Below are positions 9,225 to 17,191 of a stretch of 64,000 bases of DNA, piece after piece. Both the position numbers and the translations under genes were made by a program. The notes beneath the pieces were generated by a model. The model saw only the letters and a program-made list of their open reading frames with translations, searched no databases and had not been told where the DNA came from. This stretch comes from CAYTYZ01 sp964448465 (GTDB lineage: Bacteria > Patescibacteriota > Microgenomatia > UBA12405): positions 49,126 through 113,125 of the forward strand of contig CAYUVY010000001.1 in assembly GCA_964448465.1 (NCBI GenBank). Direction: 5' to 3'. The stretch's first letter is position 1. Each line of letters starts with the position of its first letter.

Positions 9225-10013
9225 GTGAAGCCCCTATATCCAATACCTTACGCTAACCATAATATTGATAATCTTGCCTCCATTCTGGGCAAATGGCCCA
9301 TTTATTGCCCGATTTGTGACAGTTTTTCATACATCAGCCATATCGATGCACAGAACCTCCGGGAGAGTTGTATTTGTCATCGCTGTAAATCTACCAACAG
9401 ACAAAGACAATTGGCTATCGGCATATTGGAATTTCTAAAACTAAAAAAACTAAAAGACATATTTAAACTAGACATCAATATATACAACACCGAGACGGGT
9501 GGTGCTCTACACAATCTACTAAAAACACACCAAAATTATCAATCAAGCGAATACTTTGGACCAAAATATAAAAGTGGAGATATTATTAACAACACAATGA
9601 ACCAGGATTTAATGGGGTTATCATTTAAAAACAACATCTTTGATCTTGTCTTATCAAGCGAAGTATTTGAACATATTCCAGATCCATACAAAGCCCACAC
9701 AGAAGTGCACCGAGTACTTAAAAAAGAAGGAGCACACATATTTACAGTACCCTTTTATCAAACCGGATATACTGATGAAAAAAGAGCCTTTGTTGACAGT
9801 AAGGGAAAACTTAAGCACCTACTACCTCCCCAATACCACCTTGACGGTATCAGACCAGACGAAGGCATTCTTGTTTACAACATATTCTCAATAGAGATGC
9901 TTGGTAAACTTGATAGTATTGGCTTAAAGACAGCATTGTATTTACTACATAAAATTAATTTAGGTATCCTGGGAAATAATTGTACTTTATTTATTGCAGT
10001 TAAAAACTCATAG
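9225..10013 (+). CDS. Zinc-ribbon SAM-dependent methyltransferase
   Basis: 262 residues. The N-terminal part has four cysteines in two pairs (CPIC near residue 26 and CHRC near residue 50) that form a likely zinc ribbon, followed by RQRQLAI. The C-terminal part is a Methyltransf_11-type domain with LSSEVFEHIPDPY and the helix HTEVHRVLKKEG. The usual GxGxG motif is weak (NIYNTETGGALHN). The start is GTG at 9225, one base after the previous stop; the overlapping ATG at 9223 is followed at once by a stop. The substrate is unknown; the position suggests a glycan modifier. Confidence 0.8.
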   Translation: MKPLYPIPYANHNIDNLASILGKWPIYCPICDSFSYISHIDAQNLRESCICHRCKSTNRQRQLAIGILEFLKLKKLKDIFKLDINIYNTETGGALHNLLKTHQNYQSSEYFGPKYKSGDIINNTMNQDLMGLSFKNNIFDLVLSSEVFEHIPDPYKAHTEVHRVLKKEGAHIFTVPFYQTGYTDEKRAFVDSKGKLKHLLPPQYHLDGIRPDEGILVYNIFSIEMLGKLDSIGLKTALYLLHKINLGILGNNCTLFIAVKNS

Positions 10014-10046
10014 TCTTTTTACGAATTAAGACCGATACGAAGTAAG

Positions 10047-10055
10047 TGATAAAAT
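10047..10055 (+). promoter_or_regulatory. Extended -10 box before the GT17 gene
   Basis: TGATAAAAT (extended -10, TGn plus TAAAAT) ends at 10055, 5 bases before the ATG at 10061. A transcript from here would be leaderless or nearly so. Confidence 0.6.
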
Positions 10056-10060
10056 AAACC

Positions 10061-10867
10061 ATGATTTACGATTGCTTCATGATTTACAACGAGCTTGAAA
10101 TGTTAAAGATTAGACTTAACATACTCTCAAAATACGTCGATTATTTTGTAATAGTAGAGTCTACGCATACTCACTCCGGTAAACCGAAGAAGCTGTATTT
10201 TAAAGAAAACAAAAACAAATTTAAGAAATTTTTAAACCAAATTGTGTATATAGTTGTAGATGATTTGAACAACGCTCCTATAATAACAGACAAACCACCG
10301 TACGATAAAATAGAATTATTTCAATTAAATCCTTTAACCTGGTCAAGGGAGTTCTACCAAAGAAATTGCATTACCAGAGGTCTAATAAACGCAAAAGATA
10401 GTGATCTTATCTTAATCGGAGATATAGATGAAATTCCAAAACCAGAAAAAATTAAATTAGTTAAATATTCACAAAAACCTACTTGCTTTGAACAAGACTT
10501 TTATTATTACTTTCTAAACTGTCTTTCGAGCGAAAAATGGAGAAAGGGAACAAAAGGCATATATAAAAAATTTCTCACTACTCCACAAGAAATAAGACAT
10601 GTAGACTACAACAATTCACACTTACTCAAAGATGCTGGATGGCACTTTTCATATCTTGGTGGTAGGGAGCAAATAGTAAAAAAAATTGACTCATTTAGCC
10701 ATCAAGAACTTAATAATATAGAAATAACAAATTTTAAAAGATTAAAATTCAACATTGATAATAATTTGGATATATTTGACAGACCTTATACTTACAAAAT
10801 TGTAAAGATTAATAACAAATACCCACACTACATTATTAATAATAAAAAATACTTAGTAAATTTATAA
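10061..10867 (+). CDS. GT17-family glycosyltransferase
   Basis: 268 residues that match the GT17 family, named after the N-acetylglucosaminyltransferase MGAT3 that acts on mannose. The diagnostic start is YDCFMIYNELEMLKIRL, followed by VDYFVIVESTHTHSGKPK, the DxD-containing LILIGDIDEIPKP (about residues 121-133) and the aromatic GWHFSYLGG region. Bacterial members are usually this long, so the protein looks complete. It likely adds GlcNAc or another sugar to the surface glycan. It has its own extended -10 box 5 bases before the ATG. A separate coding-like remnant follows. Confidence 0.88.
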   Translation: MIYDCFMIYNELEMLKIRLNILSKYVDYFVIVESTHTHSGKPKKLYFKENKNKFKKFLNQIVYIVVDDLNNAPIITDKPPYDKIELFQLNPLTWSREFYQRNCITRGLINAKDSDLILIGDIDEIPKPEKIKLVKYSQKPTCFEQDFYYYFLNCLSSEKWRKGTKGIYKKFLTTPQEIRHVDYNNSHLLKDAGWHFSYLGGREQIVKKIDSFSHQELNNIEITNFKRLKFNIDNNLDIFDRPYTYKIVKINNKYPHYIINNKKYLVNL

Positions 10868-11100
10868 AAAAGAAAACAAAAATTTCTAATATAATATTAG
10901 ACCTAAGGAGCGAAATAATTCTAAACAGAAAATTAATCTCAAAATTACACCACGAAAAAGAACAAGAAATATCAAGTATTAGAAATGAATTGTTTGAAAC
11001 TAAACAGACGTTGTCTAGAATATATAATTCAAAAACATGGAAAATCTCTACTGCGTATCAGGGTATTAAATCCAAAATATCAAAAATATTTAATAGATAA
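10846..11100 (+). pseudogene. Coding remnant: coiled-coil tail of a glycosyltransferase-type protein
   Basis: An open stretch in the frame ending with TAA at 11098-11100 has no ATG or GTG before its Glu/Lys-rich part. It reads as a coiled coil (KLHHEKEQEISSIRNELFE) followed by LSRIYNSKTWKIST and a basic end. The S-x-T/S-W-K/R-hydrophobic pattern is common at the C-terminal ends of multidomain glycosyltransferases and methyltransferases, so this may be the tail of a lost or frameshifted gene. TAAGGAG at 10904-10910, one of very few Shine-Dalgarno-like strings here, lies 7 bases before an in-frame ATT (10918), so a short peptide from a rare start is a second option. Confidence 0.45.
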
Positions 11101-11108
11101 ACAAGCGA

Positions 11109-12839
11109 TTAATTTGTTCTAGTACAGCGGTAGATCAATGTATTCTCAAACAACGCTAGGCTTTGAAAATACCAAGCAGATTTATCTAACTCAAGCTTCT
11201 TGCAAACTCGATTTCGGTTCCAATAAATTATTTCTAAATTTAACCACTGCTTATCGCCAATTACCAATATACTCTTCTCAGCATCAACTCTCTTCAATAG
11301 CAGTTTAAAATTCTCTGAGACCAGCTTGCTGTTAATCAATTCAACATATCTTGTTTCATCAACGGCATTTACTATATTTGCACCTTTATAACTAGCCAAA
11401 TATGCGAAAAAAGATTCCGGTCCACGAAAAGCAACTACAACCGTTTCCTTCTCTCCAATTATCGACTCGTATCCATTTACCATATCGTCTAGCCGATCTT
11501 TCCCCAATAATTTTAGACTATCTATATATGTTTTTACAAAAAAAGGCCTATTGGCAGTATTTTGTAACCAAATCAAGTTAGGTCGCCAACCAAAATCAGT
11601 TGAAACCGAAGTAAAACACAAGATCACAAAAACAACGAATAGCAGCCACCACCTCTTTAATCTAAGGCTGTAATTAAGTTTTAATGCGTATACTAAATAC
11701 AACCAATAAACTGCAGCAAAAGTTAACAAATAGCGCGAGTAACCCATTAGCACCGACCAAATCAAATAACAAAAAATAAATATAATATATTTCCACTTTC
11801 TTTTAATTAGTAACAAATACCACGATAGCAAGTAGGGGAATGCCCAAAAACACGCAAAAAAGTACTTAGCTTCAGTTTTTACAATACCTTCTCCAAATCT
11901 TTGAGTAAATTGAGCCATTACCGGCCATGCCAATATCTCTTGCCAATTTTGTGGCCCCCACCTCGTGTCTTTAAAACTAACCAATGCATAAAATGGTGAC
12001 TTAAAAAATCCATTGTATAAAAATGAAATTGGGTTTCCAGTATTTATGTATGATGCTCCAAAAAATATAAACACAAACAATACAATTAATATTACCCAAA
12101 ACCATTTAATTTCTCTTTTATTTTGCCAGACAAAGTATAAAAATATTGGCATTAAGACAATCCCAGCAGATTGTTTGATTATCATTGATAGCAAACCCAC
12201 AATAACTCCCAATGTTCGATTACCTGTCTTAACAACAAGCTGATAAAACATTTCCAAACCCAAAACAAGCGTCAAAAAATCTACCATAAATGTTGTGTGG
12301 GTTGCCATCAGGTGAGGAACAAAAAATATGTATATAAAAATAATGTCCCACCATATCTTTTTATTATTATTTTTCTCTACTTGCTTTAGTCTTAAATTAA
12401 TCGAGGCGTACCATGCAATCAACAAAATACCATTAAATAGTAAACTTAACCTTATCCCAAAAACCTTTAATAATAACGGATATCCCAACTGGGCAACAGG
12501 ATAAATATATGAACCAAAATCTAGGGGCAAAAAATTTACTGCCTGCCAAATATTTTTTGCATACCATCCAGCCTCCAAGTGGAAAGCAAAATCATCATAA
12601 ACAGGATAATAAATAGGGAAGCGACTCAATAAGACTACCCACAGAGGCACGGTCCACCACCAATCGATTAAATAAAATTTAATTTGCTTGTCCTTATTAT
12701 TTCTCCACAAAACATACCAAATTATTATCCACAAAATCAATAATCCCCATCCAAAATAATCACTAATATTAAAAACCGAAATCACGGCCAGCATCACCAC
12801 CCCTGCCAACAAAAAACTAATATAAATCAATCTTGCCAT
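11109..12839 (-). CDS. GT-C type integral membrane glycosyltransferase
   Basis: 576 residues with about 11-13 hydrophobic segments. The acidic first extracytoplasmic loop (YYPVYDDFAFHLEAGW, about residues 76-91) is the place where GT-C enzymes carry their catalytic aspartates. The C-terminal ~130 residues are soluble (GKDRLDDMVNGYES onward, ILVIGDKQWLNLEI) and would face outside. Family knowledge suggests a polyprenyl-phosphate-sugar-dependent transferase adding sugars to glycan or protein outside the membrane. No close named family is recognised. It diverges from the MBOAT gene across 29 bases with a palindromic promoter. Confidence 0.78.
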   Translation of the reverse strand: MARLIYISFLLAGVVMLAVISVFNISDYFGWGLLILWIIIWYVLWRNNKDKQIKFYLIDWWWTVPLWVVLLSRFPIYYPVYDDFAFHLEAGWYAKNIWQAVNFLPLDFGSYIYPVAQLGYPLLLKVFGIRLSLLFNGILLIAWYASINLRLKQVEKNNNKKIWWDIIFIYIFFVPHLMATHTTFMVDFLTLVLGLEMFYQLVVKTGNRTLGVIVGLLSMIIKQSAGIVLMPIFLYFVWQNKREIKWFWVILIVLFVFIFFGASYINTGNPISFLYNGFFKSPFYALVSFKDTRWGPQNWQEILAWPVMAQFTQRFGEGIVKTEAKYFFACFWAFPYLLSWYLLLIKRKWKYIIFIFCYLIWSVLMGYSRYLLTFAAVYWLYLVYALKLNYSLRLKRWWLLFVVFVILCFTSVSTDFGWRPNLIWLQNTANRPFFVKTYIDSLKLLGKDRLDDMVNGYESIIGEKETVVVAFRGPESFFAYLASYKGANIVNAVDETRYVELINSKLVSENFKLLLKRVDAEKSILVIGDKQWLNLEIIYWNRNRVCKKLELDKSAWYFQSLALFENTLIYRCTRTN

Positions 12840-12850
12840 AACTTTTCTTC

Positions 12851-12860
12851 ATGATATCAT
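12851..12860. promoter_or_regulatory. Palindromic extended -10 serving both strands
   Basis: ATGATATCAT is a perfect 10-base palindrome. Read on either strand it gives the extended -10 TGATATCAT. On the plus strand it ends 8 bases before the ATG at 12869, and on the minus strand 11 bases before the ATG at 12839. It lies in a 29-base gap between divergent genes. Confidence 0.65.
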
Positions 12861-12868
12861 TATGACAA

Positions 12869-14257
12869 ATGCTTTTCAGCTCGAATATATTTTTACTAAT
12901 ATTCCTTCCCGCAATCCTTCTTTTGTATTTCTCGGTCTCCAAAATATTTAAAAATCCAAATAATTTTCTAAATTTAATACTTATCTTTTTTAGCCTATTT
13001 TTTTACTATTGGGGCAGTGGCAAATTTATTCTAATCTTCTTCTGTTCCATCATGTTAAATTTTCTTTTAGGCCAATTAATTGCAAAAAAAACAAACTTAA
13101 AAAAATATTTTTTATTTCTTGGCATTACTGGCAACATTTCCTTACTTATATATTTCAAATATTTTCAATTTTTTTATCAGCAAACATCTTTTTTACTTCA
13201 TCTTGGTCTACCACCACTAAATCCTATATTTCTCCCCATTGGTATTTCCTTTTATTCTTTTATGGCCATTTCCTATCTTGTAGATGTTTACCAACAAAAA
13301 CAAAAACCTGCAAACCTCCTCAGCTTTACACTGTATATTAGTTTGTTCCCTCATTTAGTTGCTGGACCAATTGTCCGCTATCAGGAAATTGCCGACAGTA
13401 TTAAGAAACGAAGTCCCAACACAGATCAGTTTTTCAATGGACTATGGCGATTTTCCCTGGGACTTGGTAAAAAAGTAATTATTGCCAATTCCGTAGGACA
13501 GCTTGCTGATAAAGTTTTTAGCCTCCCGTTAAACGAAATTGGCTCGCTACTCGCAATTTTGGGAGTACTTGCTTATACAATTCAAATCTATTTCGATTTT
13601 TCTGGTTACTCCGATATGGCGATAGGTCTTGCCAGTTTCTTTGGTTTTACTTTTCCTGAAAATTTCAATCATCCTTACCGTGCTGTTTCCATCACTGACT
13701 TTTGGCGTCGTTGGCACATGTCTCTATCCCGATTTTTTCGTGACTATCTGTATATACCCCTAGGTGGTAGTCGTACAGGATCTGCCAGAACCTATTTCAA
13801 CCTACTTGTTGTCTTTATTCTCTGTGGTCTTTGGCATGGTGCAGCTTGGACCTTTGTAGCCTGGGGTTTATACCACGGATTGTTACTAACCATCGAAAGA
13901 ATTGCTAAGAACAAATTTAATTTTGAACCAAGTGGCATAATATTTCAGTTATTTACTTTCTTACTGGTTTCTATTGGCTGGATAATATTTCGTTCACCGA
14001 ACCTTACCTTTGCATTATCTTACGTAAAAAATATATTTTCGTTTACTAACACCATACCTGAGTTTTACACACTTCGATATTTTGTACCCAACAACATTGC
14101 TTTCTTTTTAGCGCTTGGCTTGTTACTTTCATTCATACCAGCAACCAAACCAAAAAACGTTGTCATTTGCGGACTTGTCTCCATATTTATACTAATACTT
14201 TCACTTGCCTATCTATCCAAAACCTCATTTACTCCTTTTATATATTTTCAATTTTAA
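12869..14257 (+). CDS. MBOAT-family O-acyltransferase (AlgI-like)
   Basis: A polytopic membrane protein of 462 residues that moves acetyl groups across the membrane for O-acetylation of an exported polysaccharide. The AlgI/DltB hallmarks are FWRRWHMSLSRFFRDYLYIP (about residues 278-297) and LCGLWHGAAWTFVAWGLYHG (about 317-336), which contains the catalytic histidine. The N-terminus LLFLPAILLLYF-like pattern (IFLLIFLPAILLLYFSVS) is also typical. The stop TAA overlaps the next ATG by one base, so it is coupled with an AlgX/AlgJ-like partner that finishes the transfer outside. It is likely leaderless from the palindromic promoter just upstream. Confidence 0.93.
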   Translation: MLFSSNIFLLIFLPAILLLYFSVSKIFKNPNNFLNLILIFFSLFFYYWGSGKFILIFFCSIMLNFLLGQLIAKKTNLKKYFLFLGITGNISLLIYFKYFQFFYQQTSFLLHLGLPPLNPIFLPIGISFYSFMAISYLVDVYQQKQKPANLLSFTLYISLFPHLVAGPIVRYQEIADSIKKRSPNTDQFFNGLWRFSLGLGKKVIIANSVGQLADKVFSLPLNEIGSLLAILGVLAYTIQIYFDFSGYSDMAIGLASFFGFTFPENFNHPYRAVSITDFWRRWHMSLSRFFRDYLYIPLGGSRTGSARTYFNLLVVFILCGLWHGAAWTFVAWGLYHGLLLTIERIAKNKFNFEPSGIIFQLFTFLLVSIGWIIFRSPNLTFALSYVKNIFSFTNTIPEFYTLRYFVPNNIAFFLALGLLLSFIPATKPKNVVICGLVSIFILILSLAYLSKTSFTPFIYFQF

Positions 14258-15465
14258 TGACTGCCTTTTCCTCTTTAATGTTTTGGCACAACATAAAAGT
14301 TATCTTTTTAACGGTTATCTTCGGGCTTATTATCTTAAAGATACTTAACAAATATCTTAACCAAAAGAGAATTTTTATAGGGTTATTTTTTGTTCTATTA
14401 CTTATTCCATTTGTTCAAACTAAAACAAACCTCATTCAGTATCGCCCCTTAGAAGAAAATCGCAAAAAATTAACCCTCCCTACCGGTAACCCTGTTATTG
14501 AAATTTTCAACAACCAAAAAACATACACCTTGGCTTATGAAAAATACTTCAACGATAACTATGGTCTGCGAGATTTATTTATTCGTGTAAAAAACCAAAT
14601 CGACTACTCACTATTTAGGGTATCTGACGAAGTATTAATAGGAAAAGATAATTGGCTTTTTTACAAAAGTGTTGTTGAGAAGGAACAAGTATATATGGAA
14701 CAGCAAAGCAATACACAATTATTAGCCATACAAGACAAAATGATTTCATTGAATAACTATTTTAAAAAGAGGGGTGTGTTGTTTGTGGTAATGCCAATAC
14801 CTTTAAAAAACTCTATATATCCAGAGTTGTATATTAATAGAACAACAAACAGACCTAGTCCAACAAAATTCGAACGATTTATTGCATTTCTCCAAACACA
14901 CCCTGAAATTAAATCTATAGACGCAAGATCTATTTTGCTTAACAATAAAGATAAATACCAACTTTTTTATAAAACAGATTTTCATTGGACAGATACTGCA
15001 GCATATTTAGTCAACAAAGATACTGTTGAATCAATAAATAAATGGGTACACGGAACAACCAAGTGGAGCTACTCACTTCAAACCCAAGAAGATAGTAGTT
15101 TTACAGGTGGACAAACTGATTCACTTGCAACACTTGTCTCACCTAGAGAAGTGGCAATTCATGTAATAAACTCACCAAAAGGCTCTACACCTGACCCTAA
15201 AACACCAAAACCTTTCTTATACTACTTTAAATCTTCACTTACAAATCAGAAGTTATTGCCAAAAACCTTGCTTATTGGCAATTCATACTTTTTAAACATG
15301 CTTAACACTGGTTTTGTTGATCACTTTGATGAATTTTTGATGATCCATGGTAATGACATGGATAAAATACCAGAATCAATCCCTAAAGATGTAAAAGTGG
15401 TAATATTTCAAATGATAGAAGTAGACCTGTTAAAAAATTTTTTGTTCAGTAAATCTAACACATAA
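14257..15465 (+). CDS. AlgX/AlgJ-like SGNH-type O-acetyltransferase
   Basis: 402 residues from the ATG at 14257, which overlaps the MBOAT stop as TAATG; an upstream in-frame ATG at 14167 lies inside the MBOAT gene and is less likely. One N-terminal membrane anchor (about residues 9-29) is followed by an SGNH-hydrolase-like domain facing outside. Motifs matching AlgX/AlgJ are LIGKDNWLFYKS, TDFHWTDTAAY (Asp-x-His pair, about 239-241) and LLIGNSYF, with the likely nucleophile serine near residue 342. It would take acetyl from the MBOAT partner and place it on the exported glycan. Confidence 0.88.
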   Translation: MTAFSSLMFWHNIKVIFLTVIFGLIILKILNKYLNQKRIFIGLFFVLLLIPFVQTKTNLIQYRPLEENRKKLTLPTGNPVIEIFNNQKTYTLAYEKYFNDNYGLRDLFIRVKNQIDYSLFRVSDEVLIGKDNWLFYKSVVEKEQVYMEQQSNTQLLAIQDKMISLNNYFKKRGVLFVVMPIPLKNSIYPELYINRTTNRPSPTKFERFIAFLQTHPEIKSIDARSILLNNKDKYQLFYKTDFHWTDTAAYLVNKDTVESINKWVHGTTKWSYSLQTQEDSSFTGGQTDSLATLVSPREVAIHVINSPKGSTPDPKTPKPFLYYFKSSLTNQKLLPKTLLIGNSYFLNMLNTGFVDHFDEFLMIHGNDMDKIPESIPKDVKVVIFQMIEVDLLKNFLFSKSNT

Positions 15466-15470
15466 TAATA

Positions 15471-15479
15471 TGTTATTGT
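15471..15479 (+). promoter_or_regulatory. Extended -10 box before a methyltransferase gene
   Basis: TGTTATTGT (TGn plus TATTGT) ends 6 bases before the ATG at 15486, the geometry expected for a leaderless transcript. Confidence 0.5.
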
Positions 15480-15485
15480 TAACAC

Positions 15486-16205
15486 ATGTTATATAAAATA
15501 ATTAACGTTACTCTAAAAAAAATACTTGCCATTATTTTACGGTTAATTATTCCAAATAGCATTTACAGTGATAGTAATATCAAAAATACAGTTAGCCTAT
15601 ACAAAAGTAAAGGTTTCGGTGGTCTTTCTGCCAATATTCGCTTTTGGGACTCACCACTAGTCTTTGTCGAAACAATAACTCCTGATAAAGGGAAAATACT
15701 TGATCTTGGCTGTGGCGAAGGTGTGCTTACCAACTACTTGGCATTGTGCAAACCATCCAGAAGTATTATTGGTATGGAGATTAGTCATAGGATAAAACTA
15801 GCGAACCATGGCCTTAAAAATGTAAAATTTCTACAAGGCAATGTTCTAAAAGACGATCTACCGGCGTGTGATGTAATTATCACAAGTCACTTACTGCACC
15901 ATCTCCCATCACAAAAAAGCCAAGAAGAATTAATCAAAAAATGTTATCAGAGACTTGAAAAAGGAGGAAAACTTATAATTCTCGAAATAAACAGAGAATT
16001 TAGTTTTAGATATTTTATTGTTTGGATTACTGATGTTTTTATAGTACCAATTTTATTTGAAGGACAGCTTTCAAATATGAATGTTTTTCATCGCCAAGCT
16101 AAAGATTGGAAAAATATTCTCTTGAAAACTGGTTTTAAGATAAAATTAATAAATCATTTCAAGAAAGGACCGTTTCCAGATATATTATTTATATGCCAAA
16201 AATAA
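15486..16205 (+). CDS. Class I SAM-dependent methyltransferase
   Basis: 239 residues. The SAM site is KILDLGCGEGVLTNYLA (about residues 67-83), with the acidic residue in GMEIS, then DVIITSHLLHHLPS as motif IV and LEKGGKLIILEIN as motif VI. A hydrophobic stretch (RYFIVWITDVFIVPILF, near residue 176) may touch the membrane. It resembles methyltransferases acting on lipid-linked or quinone-like substrates; the true substrate is unknown. The next gene, a polyprenyl-phosphate-type GT2, starts 10 bases downstream, so the two are probably one operon. Confidence 0.84.
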   Translation: MLYKIINVTLKKILAIILRLIIPNSIYSDSNIKNTVSLYKSKGFGGLSANIRFWDSPLVFVETITPDKGKILDLGCGEGVLTNYLALCKPSRSIIGMEISHRIKLANHGLKNVKFLQGNVLKDDLPACDVIITSHLLHHLPSQKSQEELIKKCYQRLEKGGKLIILEINREFSFRYFIVWITDVFIVPILFEGQLSNMNVFHRQAKDWKNILLKTGFKIKLINHFKKGPFPDILFICQK

Positions 16206-16215
16206 AACCCATTGC

Positions 16216-17166
16216 ATGAAACAAACTGCTAAATTAATAAGTATTGTGATCCCTGCATTTAATGAAAGTAAAATAATTTCAACTTCTGTTTCTAGGGTGA
16301 TTAAAACATTAATCAAAATTATAAAAATATCGTTAATAAATAACTATGAAATAATTTTTGTAGATGACGGTAGCAAAGATAACACATGGGGTTGCATTAA
16401 AAATTTACATAAAAAAAATTCAAGAATCAAAGGTATAAAGTTATCACGAAATTTTGGTATGCAGACTGCACTGATGGCTGGTTTAAAAAAAGCAACGGGG
16501 GATTACACAGTAATACTTGAATGCGACCTACAAGATCCACCGGAATTAATTGAGGGAATGTTAAATAAATTGATAAAAACAAGAAGTGATATTGTATGTG
16601 GAAAGAGAATAAGTCGATCAGAATCAGGTCAAAAGCAATTTGTATTTAAACTATTCCATTATATTTTTCACAACATTAGTAACATAAAGGTCCCTCAAAA
16701 TGTCGGCACCTTTTCAATTTTAAACAGAAGAGCGCTAACTGCCCTGTTAAGTTTTAAAGAAAAAAACCGGTACATACCTGCTCTAAGATATCTTGTCGGA
16801 TATAAACAAATATATGTAAACTATGAAAGACTTGACAGGGTTGATGGACCAGCCAAAATGAGCACATCAAAATTACTTGCTCTAGCATCAGACGCTCTCT
16901 TTTCATTCACTGATTTTCCTTTAAAGTTTTGTCTATTCCTGGGTTTTACTGGCGTTTTGCTATCTTTATTAGTAGGGTTGTATGCAATAATTTCAAGACT
17001 ATTTAATTTCAATGTGATTATTGGTTGGAGCTCAACACTACTTAGTATCTATTTTTTTGGCAGCCTACAATTAATCTTTCTTGGAGTTATTGGACAATAT
17101 ATTTTTAAAATATACATAGAGGTTCAGGATAGGCCCGACTATTTTATATCAGACGAAACAAAATAA
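16216..17166 (+). CDS. GT2 polyprenyl-phosphate glycosyltransferase (GtrB/ArnC-like)
   Basis: A 316-residue GT-A enzyme that would load a sugar onto undecaprenyl phosphate for use by GT-C enzymes outside the membrane. Motifs are SIVIPAFNESKII, FVDDGSKDNTW, the catalytic ECDLQDPPELI (DxD position, about residues 98-108) and the RNFGMQTALMAG loop. Two C-terminal membrane helices (about 233-256 and 270-295) match GtrB, ArnC and DPM3-fused enzymes. Several GT-C candidates in the window could be the users of its product. Confidence 0.9.
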   Translation: MKQTAKLISIVIPAFNESKIISTSVSRVIKTLIKIIKISLINNYEIIFVDDGSKDNTWGCIKNLHKKNSRIKGIKLSRNFGMQTALMAGLKKATGDYTVILECDLQDPPELIEGMLNKLIKTRSDIVCGKRISRSESGQKQFVFKLFHYIFHNISNIKVPQNVGTFSILNRRALTALLSFKEKNRYIPALRYLVGYKQIYVNYERLDRVDGPAKMSTSKLLALASDALFSFTDFPLKFCLFLGFTGVLLSLLVGLYAIISRLFNFNVIIGWSSTLLSIYFFGSLQLIFLGVIGQYIFKIYIEVQDRPDYFISDETK

Positions 17167-17191
17167 TTATTCTTAACTAATCAAATCTTTT

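Noticed and set aside
14167..14256. Longer N-terminus of the AlgX-like protein (30 more residues).
   Set aside because: It lies inside the MBOAT gene in another frame and adds no domain; the TAATG junction at 14257 is typical of this pair.
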